Assembly: GCF_000004075.3 (NCBI RefSeq) | Contig: NC_026658.2 | Span: 24,664,075-24,728,074, forward strand | Length of the DNA stretch: 64,000 nt | Reading direction: 5' to 3' | Origin: Cucumis sativus | Lineage: Eukaryota > Streptophyta > Magnoliopsida > Cucurbitales > Cucurbitaceae | In this document: positions 12,740 through 25,769 of the stretch, in pieces | Layout: each line of letters starts with the position of its first letter | Numbering within the stretch: position 1 is the first letter of the stretch | The notes under the pieces: model-generated | Seen by the model: the letters and a program-made list of their open reading frames with translations, nothing else | The model's database searches: none | Told to the model about the DNA's origin: nothing | Position numbers and translations under genes: made by a program

Positions 12740-13206
12740 GGTTGAAATTGGTAATAATATTTGAGAGGTGTGTGTTAATTTATGTGGTTGGAAGAAGGAA
12801 GAAGAAAAGGTTTCTTAAGATAGAAGGAATGAGGAGGAGAGGAATGTTAATGGGTAATAAGAAAAATAGAAAAAAAAAGAATGAGAGAGAAGAAAACGGA
12901 GAAGAAGAGTGAAGGGAAGAGCGGAGGGGAGTGTGGGAAATGGGAGAAGAGAGGGTTAAAAAGAAGAGAGGAAATGAGAGATTGGGGGCATTGGGACATC
13001 GGGGAGGGTTAGGGTTAAGAAAGTAACTGTGGTTAAGTTTGATGTGAGAGTGTTGACGGTGGACTTTCTTGGGGTGAAAGTGGGGACCAGTTGTCAGATA
13101 TGAGTGGGGCCCATATGTTGTAGCGTTTAGGAAGGGGGGGAGAGAATAATAATATCTTCCTTCCAAACTCTGGGCAAGAGCGGCTCCGTGTTTCCGCGAA
13201 CTCTTC

Positions 13207-13236
13207 TTTTCTTTCTTTCTTTCTTTCTTTCTTTCT
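13207..13236. repeat. (TTTC)n microsatellite upstream of the LBD gene
   Basis: About seven tandem TTTC units, about 470 bases upstream of the LBD start codon. On the LBD sense strand it reads as (GAAA)n. Confidence 0.85.
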
Positions 13237-16200
13237 TATTTTTTGCTTTTCCCATATTCTTCTTCTTTTTAGATTCTTTTTTTTATTATTTTAATACATT
13301 TTTCTTTTTCTTTCCATTTTCATTTCTTTTATTCTTTTCCTTTTTTTTTATTATTCTAAATTAATTATATTAAATAATTTAAACTGATGTGACTTTTCTA
13401 TGAGAACAAAAAAAAAAGAAAAAGACCTAATTTATTGTTGCTATCATATTTTTTGTTTTGAAAAATACAAAGTGCACACCCCAATTTTCTTATCAACTTA
13501 AAAGTCAAATGTCACCAATAACAATTTAAAATTTATTATATTTTAACACTTTTTAAATAAGTTAAACCATCAATATAATATCGCTGAATTATAAATAAAC
13601 AGTTTTGTTTTATTCATTAATATATTATAAAAAGATTAAGAAACTTACATTATATATTAAAAAAAAAAAAAAACAAGGAGTTTGGAAGAAGAGGTAAAGA
13701 AGAGGATGAAGGATGAAGTGGAGAGGGAAGAGGGAAGAGGGAACCGAAGGATTGAGGATTGGTTTCGCAGCCGTGGTATCTGGCACATGTTACTCACGTG
13801 TCTTCTTCACTTTACGAGTTTCTACTTCCAAGGTGAATTAAATAAATTCCACTTCTTACTTACTTTTCTTTACTTATTCTTTCTCTCTCACAATTATTTT
13901 ATTGGGTTCTCACTCAATGCTTACCTGTCCTCTTATATATCAATTCCTCAAACCACAACTTAACTCACTTCTTTATTTCAGCTTCAACTTCAAACCCAAA
14001 CAATAATCACTTTAAATATTTCAACTCTTTTCAATTAATAAATCAAATCTTTCGCTTTAAAATATTTATAAAAAAAAAAAAACAAAACCAAACATAATTT
14101 TAGTCCAATCGTAATTCATTCGATTCTTTATAAATACATTTGTTGACGTAAATGAAGCTGTTAACAGATAGCTGTCAGTGTATTAGGTCATCTTCAAATT
14201 ATTCATCTAAAAACTTTGCAATTATGTTAAACACACTATAGGTTATTGCTGCCTGGGGTTTTTTTTATTTTAATTTTCAATTTGCTAATATTTAAACTTT
14301 TTTTTTTCATTTATTCTATTTTGCCTTTATTATTTAAAATATGTTTTATTCCCTTTTAATACTTTTTTGACATTCTATTTTCATTTCCGCTATTGAAAAC
14401 TTTCCTATTATATTTTGGATCATTTTTTAGCACTTTACTTTTTATAAGATCGTATCTTTATATATATATATATATTGAAAATTCTTGTGTTCATTTATTA
14501 TTCTTTTTTTTATTATAGTGGATTTATTATTTTTCTCTGAACTCTACTTTTCTTCTCCATTTTTTTTTTTTTTACTTTGCACCATAATTTCACTTTTAAA
14601 TTATTGTTTTTATTCTATAGAGATTTATTATCATTATTATTATTAGAGTATTAATGGGTTTGGAGTAGGGAAGCACAAGGTGACAACTTTATTATTCATA
14701 TATGCCCTCTTTGATATAGAATAATCATAGTTAAAAGTATAGTTTAATTGTATACACTAATTACTAAATATGAAATATATTATTTAAGGGACAATGGTTA
14801 TAGATCGAAAAAATTGAAACCATTACTTACAAAATATAACAAAATAAATTTTTGCTCTATTTTAATAGATAATTTCAATTTAAATTAATGCATTTCCACA
14901 ATCCATATTCTATATGTTTAGCTATTTAATATGAAATTTTATTATTGGTTATTAATATTTTAGTTAATGTATGCTTATTTAAATACTTTTAGTAATTAAA
15001 TAAAAGTATTTGAATAATGTACGAATATTCATTTATTGTTATTTTAAGCAATAAGAAAATGAATTAAGTAACATGTTGAATCATATTAATTACTTCATGA
15101 TTACATAAACCTTTAACTTTTATTTAGTTGAATAACTATTTAATTTTGATTGTTGCATATAAAATTGGTGAAGTGTAACACATATATTTTACCTTTTAAA
15201 TATTAATTATCTTACATATCCAAACATAAATAATCTAAAATTTAGATATAATTAAAAATGTAGATATTAACTATATTAATATTTGACATGATATACTTTG
15301 AATTACGGTGGTTGAGTTGGTCAAATTGAATCGAATCACTTAGACATTATGGCTAGAGATATTAAGATCGAATTAGAGAGATGGAATTGGTAGCATTTGA
15401 CCCATGAAAACAGTTAACACATTCATATTTTTCTACAAAAAGTAAAAATAAAAATCCAATATTTCTAAGAAGAGAAGCATAGAATAGGATGGGTTGGGGT
15501 TGGAAAATTGAATAAAATGATGTATAAAAATGGTGATAAAGTAGGGCCATTGCCATAAAAAACTGGACCAACCAAACCAAATATCTAATGAGAAAATTGC
15601 TCAAAAATGAAAAGAAAGAGAGCAATATATATCTTTACAACCAATCAAATGACTCTAATAACAATCTTACTCAAAGCTTGGATGCTTTACAATTCATATC
15701 ACTATTTGAAAGTTCATTAAAGGCTACTTCAACAAATATACCCAACCATATTATGTCTACCCCACAAATGTCAAAGATGTCACTTTAATTTCTTTTATTT
15801 TATGAAAAATCATATATAAAGTACACTACATATCTTTAATAATAATATCTATTTTTTTTCATTTACTGGCCAATGAAAAAAAGACAAAATACACTTATAC
15901 AACAAGAGATCATACACATGGGATATATATACACACTAGGCATATGTCAATATCTAATTATTTCTTACAAGGACAAAATTAAAAGGATTTGTAAAAGGTT
16001 CTTTAGAAATATCTTCTCATTTTTTCATCAAATGATATATATATATATGAGATTATTGATTATCGTATTCTTTAGACTTGAACTCATATATGAATATAAA
16101 ACTATGTTCATATCTCTAGCAAAACAAGCTCAAATTCTTTTTATTTTTTTATTTGATAAAAAGATTTTTTCTTTGATTAAAATTACATTATTGAAAGATA

Positions 16201-17698
16201 AAATGGCAATTAGGTTTAAGAATAGGGTTTCTGTGGAGCGTGCCTAAAACGAAGGCTTTAGATATATAAGGTTTAGAGATGGAGTTGACAGCACCCATCA
16301 CTTTTTCTCCACCGTTGGTTTTGAAATTGAACATAAAGAAAGAATTGACAAATTATGGGATATGGGAATGAATATAAATTTAAATTTGATGAAATGTGAA
16401 GAAAAAGTGGGGATTCCGGTAGAGAAGGCTTTTTGTTTATATTCTAATAAAAATTGAAGTGTTTTTAAAAAAGAGTGTGTCAAAGCAAAATCAAAGTGGT
16501 TGGATTTGATCATTTGACAAAACCTAAGAAAAAAAGTATTAAAAGTGATTGAATTTTTACTCATTACTACATGCAGTACACAATAATAAAAATCAATAAA
16601 CCAAGAGAGAGAGAATAGTAAAGAGATTCTTAGTGAAATATTTAATGAAAGCCCAATAGCTTATTATTATTATTGGAGCCCTAAAAAGGCCAATAGCTTG
16701 TTACAATTGACCTATATATTTCCTTCCCACATTTCTCTCGTCTCTAGTCATCATCATTACATAATCAATGTACACAAAATCAAATGGTTCAATATTGACA
16801 ACATTCAAAATAGGTGGGTTACATCTATCTAGGATGCATAATGCAGCCCATGAAAATTTTGTATGTGACTCTTTTTTTTTTTTTTACTATCTCATAAAGG
16901 AAAGGATGCATGATATTGATGCAATCTATGTCATGAAAATAATTCAAATACTTTCATATACTATGTTCACAATCATCCTATGGTTTTTTTTTTCTTCATA
17001 AAAAGTTACTTTATATCATTGGATCCAATATAATGATTAATTATTGCTATTGACATGACAATCAATTAATTTGGAGGAATAATCATAACGTGGTGATAGG
17101 TGAAGTTCCAGTAGAAAAAAATGAAAATGAAGCAAAAAAGTTTTAGCAAACTAATATAATGTTGAGGTGAGAATATTGGACCGGAGTAACACGTTTAATT
17201 TTAACCCCTAAAGTTTAGGTCAATCTTGTTTTGTTAGTAATATACCGAATGAGAGAGTAGGAATTCAAATATTTGAGTTCGTCTTCAGTGCCCTAGGCCA
17301 CGTTTACAGTAAATGAATTGATCTTACGTTGGTCTCTACCCACAGTACATTTTAGACTTCAAAGAAAAGAAATGACATCTTACATTCTAGACCATGTGTT
17401 ATGTTTTAGTTTATTAGAGTAAATGATGTAATTTTGTCGAAATGAATGATATTTATTAGAGTTTTTAAAGATAAAAAAGAGAGGAGTTGTAAGCTAAAAT
17501 TATGAACATTCCAACCAACATATTTGTCCAAAAGAATATGGAAAGAAGCATAGGACAAAAGATTGATTCTTGGGTGAATCGTTAAGTTTGGGCGTAAAAG
17601 TAACGCTGCATATTGTTGGCTTTTCTTGGAAACACTTTGCTGTCAAGCCATCAAAGATACTGCCTATCACATCTTCCAACCATTTGGGCCTCATCAAA

Positions 17699-17718
17699 GC
17701 CCAATTGATCAATTGGGC
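17699..17718. repeat. Perfect 20-bp palindrome within a TGGGCY motif cluster
   Basis: The sequence gcccaattgatcaattgggc is its own reverse complement over all 20 bases. Site II-like words (TGGGCC or TGGGCT on either strand) occur just before it (about 17684-17690), within it, and again at about 17749-17758 (TTGGGCCCAA). Site II elements are TCP-factor targets in promoters of growth-related plant genes, but no gene follows here. Confidence 0.75.
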
Positions 17719-19020
17719 TCATGGTTTCCACTCAAATGAATTGATCGTTTGGGCCCAAGGCTTGAAACCAAATTGGGAAACCAACATATACACATATTAT
17801 TGCTATTTATATAAAGCTGCAGCCAAGCCTATTTGAAGACTAATAAACTCTACATTGAATGCATTTTTCATACAGTACTCAATATCAATATCGGTAAAGG
17901 GAATCATAAATTTAAATTAAATGAAGATAAATATATTTGTTTATCTTTGAAAATGGGAAGGAAGTTTGTATATTGAGTTATATTTTTCTTGCATATGGCT
18001 TGTGATACACTAATTATTGTTTCTTTGTTTTGGTAAATGTTGAAGAAAATGAGTAGATAGCGTAACCAAGAACTATATATGTGCATATATGCTTGTGTTG
18101 GCAGCTTGTAATATGCATATTATTGGCATACAGTGAACAATAATGGTATCAATTACAAATATAAAGTAGATGTTTGGACATGTTAGCCATGTGGAAAGTG
18201 AGTGGTGACAACTATTATGAGTTGTATTGGAGGGTTATAGAATACATATGGGTACAACTAGAAAAGGAAAAAAGAAAAAAATTATTACTACTGAAAAACA
18301 TCCAACTTCTATTTGTAAGAGGGAAAATTATGTGAATTACTACTTAAACTAAAATTTAAACTAAAATTAAACTAAGTTCACCCAAAAAAGTATTCCCTTC
18401 TTTCTTTCTATTTATTTTTTTAATTCAATGATATGTATAAGTATAAGTGATTATTTGAAAGTATAACACTTTAGTTGACATTATAGTGCACCAATATAAT
18501 GCTTTGATTAGATAAGGCATGGGCTGACAATAAATTATTGTTGTTAATTATTATTATCGTATGAGTTGATGATATGTGAAGGCTATATTACTCATTGACC
18601 TTATTCCTCTTTATTTAAACTTAATATACATGTATAAAAGGAGTATAGATCTCGTAAACCTTACCTTATTCTATCTCGATTCCTTTAATTTTCAAGAAAG
18701 TTGGTTCTAATCTTGCACATTTCGGGTTTTTTTGTTGTTGAGATTCCGTTGACTCTTACAAAATGATGAGATAACTTTCATATTTGAATGACTAAACTAC
18801 TAAATAAGATAATAAAAAAAATTATTTTGTATTTGAGATTTTGATTATCACCGCTTTGGATTATTTTCATTCTATCTTCAAGTTTGACATAATTTGTGGT
18901 TCGTTGGGGTGTTTTTTTTTTTCTCTTCTACTCAATTCTTTTTTCTTTATTTCTTGTTTGGGTGGTGATTTATTGTGGAAATATTTATATGCAATTCTGT
19001 AAGTTTATTCTATACATATG

Positions 19021-19021
<1 letters not shown>

Positions 19022-19060
<39 letters not shown>
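19022..19060. repeat. (TA)n microsatellite
   Basis: About 20 uninterrupted TA units in gene-free DNA. Likely polymorphic between accessions. Confidence 0.9.
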
Positions 19061-19064
<4 letters not shown>

Positions 19065-22000
19065 TTCTAGTTAATTTTACATGGCCGTTGGTTTTAATTA
19101 ACATCAATATATTGATTCGTTTTTTTTATACTCAATATCTATCCTTTTAATTCAATTTGATAAATAAATAAATAAAAAGTATGAGGAGGAAGGGGATGTG
19201 GAAGATTTAGGTTTTCTTTGGACAATAAGAAAACAAAATTAGTTTTTAAATCCGGTTTTATTTGATTCAAGGGTTTGACCTCAAATATTTGTAAAATAAA
19301 TTAGTAAGATTTTTGAGTATTTATCAATTTAACTAATACGATAAAGTTAGAGTACAATAATCTAAATATAAAAATCACTTATTAGTTAACAAGTAAACTA
19401 ACAAATAAGGACCGAAATAAAGTTTTTTTAGAATTCAACGATCAAACAAACCACAGCAGTGTGTCGTGAATATTTAGGGATCAAAATAACTAAAATTATT
19501 TAAATGTTTTTTTTGCAACTCAGTGAATGTGGGCTCATAATGCAAATTTAAGAATATTATTAATAATTTCTTTTAAAAAAAGAACGAAGCTTATCGTTAA
19601 GTTGCTGAGTTGATTAAGAATCTATCAAAAATTCCCATACAAATAAGTAATTAATTATAAAAAGGAGGCTCAAAGTACAATTTTTTTAATACTATAATTT
19701 TATCTTCTCTTTTTCATTTTGATCATCTCATTTCTAAAGATAATATGTAGTGGGTAGTTTTTATAAGAATAGTTTATATCAAAATATGATAGGTTTTAAA
19801 ATTTAGAAATATGGCAAAATTATTACTTTCTAAAAATAATTTTCATTGCTATTTCCAAACTATCATTCAAATGATAATATATTTCTTCTCTCACTTTTGA
19901 AGGAGGATGGTTAGTTTTTTTATAATATTCTATGAAACACAGTTTAGAAATATTATAGATAAACAATATGAAAAAGAAATTACTTTTTGAAATTATTTTC
20001 TATCTTAAATATGTTATATTATTTTCAAACTACCATTCAAATTATTTATCTACAATTCGTGTTTTTTCATTTTTGACCGTTGAAAGATTTTAATTGGTTT
20101 TCCAAATCAATAAGGGAGTCTTTATTTGTGAATTGTTTGTCAAGTCGTTCGAAACTCATATAAAAATGGATTTATAATTTTAATTTCGTTCTTCATCTTG
20201 AAATCGTCTTAGTGGTTTTAGGAGTTCGTTCTTTTGTATTTTCAACAATTTGAAGTTTTTTTAAGTTTTTTTTTTTTTTTGGTTTTGCTTCTTTAACGGT
20301 GCCTTTGATGTAGATGTATTGGTATTAGGCATCACAGATTCATTTCTTTTTTGTTGTATTAATCACGATTTTAGAATATCAATGGTACATTAATTGTAAT
20401 ATGATATATAATTATGATTTTGTTTTACTTTGTACCATTAGTTTTGTTTTGGCTTACTTTATATATAGTAAAGTGAATTATTATAATGTATATCAATCAA
20501 GTTTATAATTGTATATCAATAGCGTGTATCAAATGTATCCGCATGACTTAAAATATATCAAATGTATTTAATCGATTGAATGTATTAATAAATAATGCTA
20601 TACACCAAATGTATCAAACATATCAAGTGTATCAAATTTTACGGTATTCTAAAATAAATCATAATTGTTTATCCCTGGTCCTAATTCTAAGCCCAAATTT
20701 AAACCATAACTTCCCCAGTTCCTCCTTTTCCTCTTTCTATTTCTATAGTATTAAACAATAAAAAAATTATAAAACTGTATGCTTTTCCCTTTTAGTTTTA
20801 TAATAATTTTTAATTGAGTGAATTAAGATAACTACACCTCTTTTCTACGCTTATTATCTTTAGCTAAGAAATCTCAAGTGATCTAAAAGCACACAATCAA
20901 ATCTCTTTTCTTAGAAAAGAAACACATTGAATTTCAGTAATTAACATGCACAATGTTTGAGAATGTGGCACACATATTACTCACTAATTAGTAATTACAA
21001 ACAAAAAGAAAAAGTAAATAAGTAACAAAAATAACTTTTCTTAAAATAAAATAGAATAGAATAGAATGCAGGAAAACAATAAGTGATAAAATGGGTATGA
21101 AATCCACAAAGATTCTGAGCTCCACTTTTGGGGGTCTCTGTATTGTGAAGGGCGGCGGGTGCGGATGCGGCGGCAATGGTGGTGTGGCTCTCATCATTTC
21201 CACTTTCCAATTTGCATTACATGCCATCAATCCAATTCCCAACTTCTCCAAATATTGAAAATTCCAATTCCATCTTAACTTAACAAACCAATCCCACTTG
21301 TGCGTCCTGTTTCTCCACTTGGGTCGGCCGACCCCTCCCTTTTCTCTTTTTCTAATTATCCATTTCTGTTGCCTCTTCTTCCCCTTTCCCTTGCCCCCAC
21401 CAACACACATTTACATATAAAAACAACACACCGTCCCTCAAACCAAACCCCCTACGTACGTCTTTAATTATCTGGGCCCTTCCTTTTTCTCTCAACAAAC
21501 CACATAAAAAATGGCTCTCTGTTTTTGGACACTAAAAACTCACTCCCTAACCCCTCGCGGTTGACTTTTTCTTTCTTTCTAATGTAAACACTAATATCTG
21601 CTTGGCCTCATCATCTCTTTAAACATTCAAACTCAACTCCCCACACGCAATCCCTACTTTTCAACTTTCAATTTTCAACTTTCAACTTTCACACACAGGC
21701 ACACGCACACACATACACATACACATACACACCCTCTGAATAAGTCATTGCTTTGTGTTGTTCCTTCTTATGATGTAGCTTCCTTTCCATTACCTGCCTT
21801 TTTTCTTTTTAATTTTACGCGTACACCACAATTGATCTTGCTGTTCTCCTTTTCCTCTTGCTTTATGGCGCAACTCATGGGAAGTTTATTCCTCTTTTGA
21901 GAATATTCCGGACGCGGTGGCTTTGCCTCTAATTGCTTTGCACCAAATCCAGATCGTTCCTTACTTGCGGAAAGAGTCCACACAAAAGTCGTATCTTTTT

Positions 22001-22833
22001 TTCTTTTCTTTTCTAAAAAATAAAAAATAAATAAATCCCAGATTAGGATTTTAAAGTTCCATCCTTTTTGGTTTTCCTTTACTTGGGTACGTGGCAAAAT
22101 CATACTTTGCCAACCCCAATGGAATTGCAGGTGGAAGAATGACTACTCCTAAAAATTTTCCCATAAATTTTTTATTTTTCACACTTCCAATGGCGTTAGC
22201 CTTACAAAAAAAAAAAAGATGAGAAGAAACTGACAATAACAACACGCGTCCTAAGTTAAAAAGTATAAGAATTATAGACATTTTAATGTGTAAACCCTTG
22301 AGAATCATCGCCGGCATATATAAAAGGAAACAGAGTCAAAGAGTAAAAAGAGGTAAAAAGTGAAGAAAAATGAGAACTTTTCACCCCAGTGATAAAACGA
22401 ACGCAACAAACTGTGGCATCATCCATCGCCCACGCATGCCCTGCACGTCGCCCCACGCCAACTCCCCACCCATCTCTTCATACCTTCATTATGCCGATTC
22501 CTTGCGTGCATTGAATTTGGATCCCCCTTTTTTCTAGTGAAATATGTTTCATTTATTTACTATGTAAATGTGATTAATTTCTTATTTAATTAGAGAATTA
22601 TGAATGAAAAAAGAAATAATCAATTGAATTTATCATGTGGATGAACTTACAAAGAACAATATTGGGTATAGGAGTAGAACAAACAAAGGGTGTAAATGGT
22701 GGGTGGGGGGTTATAATCTAGTGTCTACTTTCCTTCTATTTACACACAAACAAATCACCTACTAAACAAACAAATTCAAACAAATTCTGTTTCTTTTCTC
22801 TAAGATTTCTGCAACTGAATGATTCCTAATTGA

Positions 22834-23622
22834 TTAATTTTGAGAAATCTCAATTTTAGGAATTGTTAATATACGAGGCTTCTTCAGAGGTAATGGGCTT
22901 TGAACCTCGTCGTCCCCGGCAGAGATAAAGAATCCCGGTGATAACTCCGGCAAGGCTGGGAGGTTAAGGTCAAAGTCACGGTGGCTGTGACTCTGTGTGT
23001 GAGTAGACCCAACTCCTTCGGACGATGTCACCGGCGCAGTGGCGGCGTTGTTGTTGTTGTTGTTGTTGTTAGGATGACTCTGCGTGTGATTGTTGTTGTT
23101 ACTGAGTCCGCCGTCGTAGTGGCAACGTTTGTGACCGCCTAAGGCTTGACCGGTGGGAAAAGACTTGTGACAAATAGAGCACTGGTGGGATTTAGCTCCA
23201 GCGACGGTGGCGGTGGCAGTAGCGGTGGCGGAAGTAGTTGTGGTGGAGGAAGTGGATTGATCTTCTCCTGTAGCTGACTTTCTGTGGCTAGCTTTATGTC
23301 CACCCAAAGCTTGATAAGACGAAAAAGCTTTGTCACAAACAGAGCACTTGTAACTAAGTTTAACAACAGATATGGGTTGAGCAGGAATTGGAACTTCATA
23401 GTCAAGTGGGTGATCAGAATCAGAATTAGCGGTTGCGCCACCACGAGCAAGCATGATGAGACATAAGGCTAAATACTCTTCCTCAGTAGGAGGGTTATCA
23501 AATCCACGTGGACGCTTAGTTCTCTTCCGCTTAGACCAAGACTCAAATGAATTGAGGTTTGGGTCGTCGTAGTGAAGAGCTGGTGATGGAGTTGTAGGAG
23601 AATTCAGAGCTTCAAGAGCCAT
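22834..23622 (-). CDS. ZAT10: ZAT10/STZ-type two-finger C2H2 repressor with EAR motif
   Basis: Intronless 262-aa frame, as is usual for this C1-2i family. In order: a basic nuclear signal at 31-38 (KRKRTKRP); the L-box region at 48-59 ([12 protein letters not shown]); zinc finger 1 at about 91-113 and zinc finger 2 at about 146-168, each C-x2-C-x12-H-x3-H and each with the plant-specific QALGGH motif that reads DNA; and an EAR repression motif at 216-227 ([12 protein letters not shown]). Between finger 2 and the EAR motif lies a poly-Asn run (185-192), a simple GTT repeat at the DNA level. The family acts in the nucleus as a stress-, ABA- and jasmonate-responsive repressor, and ZAT10/STZ is linked to salt and drought tolerance. 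All zinc ligands are intact. ZAT6/AZF-type paralogues share this layout, but gene order with the RSL gene supports ZAT10. Confidence 0.95.
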   Translation of the reverse strand: MALEALNSPTTPSPALHYDDPNLNSFESWSKRKRTKRPRGFDNPPTEEEYLALCLIMLARGGATANSDSDHPLDYEVPIPAQPISVVKLSYKCSVCDKAFSSYQALGGHKASHRKSATGEDQSTSSTTTTSATATATATVAGAKSHQCSICHKSFPTGQALGGHKRCHYDGGLSNNNNHTQSHPNNNNNNNNAATAPVTSSEGVGSTHTQSHSHRDFDLNLPALPELSPGFFISAGDDEVQSPLPLKKPRILTIPKIEISQN

Positions 23623-23741
23623 TAGAGAGAAAGAGATGTGAAGATGATGAAACAGAAGAGATCGAGAATTGGATGAAAGTTGAAAGTTGAAAGTTGAAAG
23701 TGTGTTTTGGAGTGATAAGAGTGAAAGAAGGGATGGATGGG

Positions 23742-23749
23742 TTTATAAG
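23742..23749 (-). promoter_or_regulatory. TATA-like box of the ZAT10 gene
   Basis: On the minus strand the sequence reads CTTATAAA, about 120 bases before the ATG at 23622. This spacing would give a leader of roughly 90 bases. It is the only clear TATA-like word near the gene. Confidence 0.6.
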
Positions 23750-25747
23750 GAAGGAAAAAACAGATGGAAGAGTAAGGAAGTTGCGTGACAAGTGGTGAGA
23801 AAGTAAGAGAGATGCTCAAGTTATTACATAAATAAATAAAAATAGAAAAGGGAAGAATATAAATTTGAAGACATCACGTTTGGTTAGAGGGTATTTCTTG
23901 GTAGCCAAGGAGGACCCAGTTGGGTCAACAACACAAAATTAGAAGAGTGGAAAGTTGCAAGTAAGTGACTGAGTGAGTTTTACAATACCAAAATGCCCTT
24001 CATAAATATCAATAAAAATACTATTCAACGTTCCAAGTCAATACCACAAACGCGGTTAATTGCATTGCAGCAGCCGGCGCTCTTTCTTACTTTTCCTAAC
24101 ACAAACTAACCATCTTCCACATACCCCAACCTTATTTTAAAACCTTCATTTACAGTTCAATATTAATTTCACACATCAGAATCACTGGTTAAAGGTGACA
24201 TGAGAACATATGCATTGTTGTTGTTTCTTTTAACTATTTCAAGCTAGGAAGAGTACTAGATTTTATATTCTACTAAATTTTCCTTTACATCTACTACATA
24301 TTTTTCAAATCAAAATAGTTTATCCTTCAAACACTTCAAATTCAAACATTTACTACTGGCAGTTGCTTTAAGTGTTCAATTTTATCCACAAATACCGACT
24401 CTTTGGCCTTTCCTATTTCATTTCCGTCTACAACCAAACTACCTGTGTACACACAACTTACTTCTCACACAAGCTAACCCCTACCTCATAATTCAATGAA
24501 TCTATCTAATTAACACACCGCCATATGTTATTTAAGAAAAATACAAAATTTATTTATTTTAAATTTTTGTAATTAATTAATGAGGAGGCAAGTGAGAGTG
24601 AGACGGTGGGTTAGCGTTTGGTGTTCATAAAGTGTAAAATACGAATGTCAAAATGAGTGGAAGGCAGCCAAGGGTCTGCGGGGGCTATGTGGCCTTTTCT
24701 CTAGAGCTGTATTTGTTTGAGGATTTAGTCTATTCGTAACCCAAGTGGATTATATTAAGGGTTTCTTCTTTTTTTTTTTTTTTTTAAATCAATGAATAGA
24801 GTTGTTATTATGATATGTCCGTCGTCACACTCATTAATTTAAAAATAAAATTCCTCCACTGGGTTTATGCCGTAATTGACCAAAGACCATATATGCTCTG
24901 TGCACATTGGAATAATTTGTGGGGAAGGAGGAAGAGTTCACTTACACTTTTAAAAGGTCTTCAAATTGACTTCTACAACTCCAAACCCCCCTTTTGAATT
25001 TCCTCTCCACTTCTTCCCTTAAAACACTGCCATTTGGTAAAACACTCACCCACACAACGCCACCATCACGTTCTCAGAAAATTCTCATCTTTTCGCTTCT
25101 GTTTTTTGTGTTTAAACGTCGAAATCCAACGCTCAAACGACTCGTTATCAAACACTTTCGACCATAATTTCCCATTTTACCCTTCTCCCAATTCCTCTCG
25201 GTTATGGGTGTTTCTGTAATTTCAAGTAACAGAGCTCAGCTCACACCAAAATTTGAGTAGGATGGATTTTGGAGTGTCGTTATCAAAAGGTAAAGAGAGG
25301 TGGAAAGTTGGGCAGGGAGAAGTACGTGAAGCTAAAACGTCGTGTCGTAACAGTCCACTATTTTTGTTTATAATTTTCGCCTTTCCTAAAACAACAGCAG
25401 CCTCCGTGGAATCAACAGAATGAAAAATGAAAAATAAAAATTCCAAGTAGGATGAGTTCTTGATGACGTACGTACCCTGCTGGGACCCATATATGGTGAA
25501 TCTGAATAAAGATGTACACGTGTTCTTTAAGTGCTTCCGCTGCTGTCACTGCCTACTCATCACTCCATTCTTATCCTTAACAAATAATAAACATCACTAG
25601 TTTCTTTATTTTTCTTTTCTTCTTTTCTCCCCCCACACAAAACGAATAATCCAATCCAGTGGGCTTGTTTTCATTGATAGTAATCAAAAACAAAAAGTGT
25701 CGTTAAACAAATACCGATCCAGTACAATATAGGGTTTAGCCATTTGT

Positions 25748-25769
25748 AAAAAAAAAAAAAAAAAAAAAA
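25748..25769. repeat. 22-base poly-A tract
   Basis: An uninterrupted run of 22 A residues. It could be a retroposon tail or simple slippage. I see no retroposed coding sequence on its left side. Confidence 0.8.

Larger units (their letters stand above)
12740..22833. other. LBD upstream region and long gene-free interval
   Basis: The first 400 bases (12740-13150) are purine-rich GAGA/GAAG on the plus strand, hence CT-rich in the LBD sense, fitting its leader and promoter. The remainder is AT-rich with microsatellites and no coding region I can support. Two sub-regions differ in composition. One is 17560-17830, with clustered TGGGCC/T motifs and a palindrome. The other is 20990-22500, which is C-rich on the plus strand with CACACA runs. 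Neither gives a convincing protein. Confidence 0.55.

Noticed and set aside
12780..13166. A 128-residue minus-strand frame upstream of the LBD gene
   Set aside because: It is Ser/Pro/Phe/Leu-rich because the DNA is a CT-rich leader and promoter; it has no domain and sits where the LBD 5' UTR should be.
15873..16247. A 124-residue plus-strand frame
   Set aside because: Composition is Ile/Phe/Lys-rich as expected of random AT-rich DNA; no motif, no promoter signs, no neighbours that would explain it.
21000..21410. A 140-residue open frame on the minus strand with basic N-terminus and hydrophobic C-terminus
   Set aside because: No family resemblance; it lies across simple C-rich/GCC-rich text and AT-rich DNA, and an overlapping frame in another phase is equally open. 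Probably chance.
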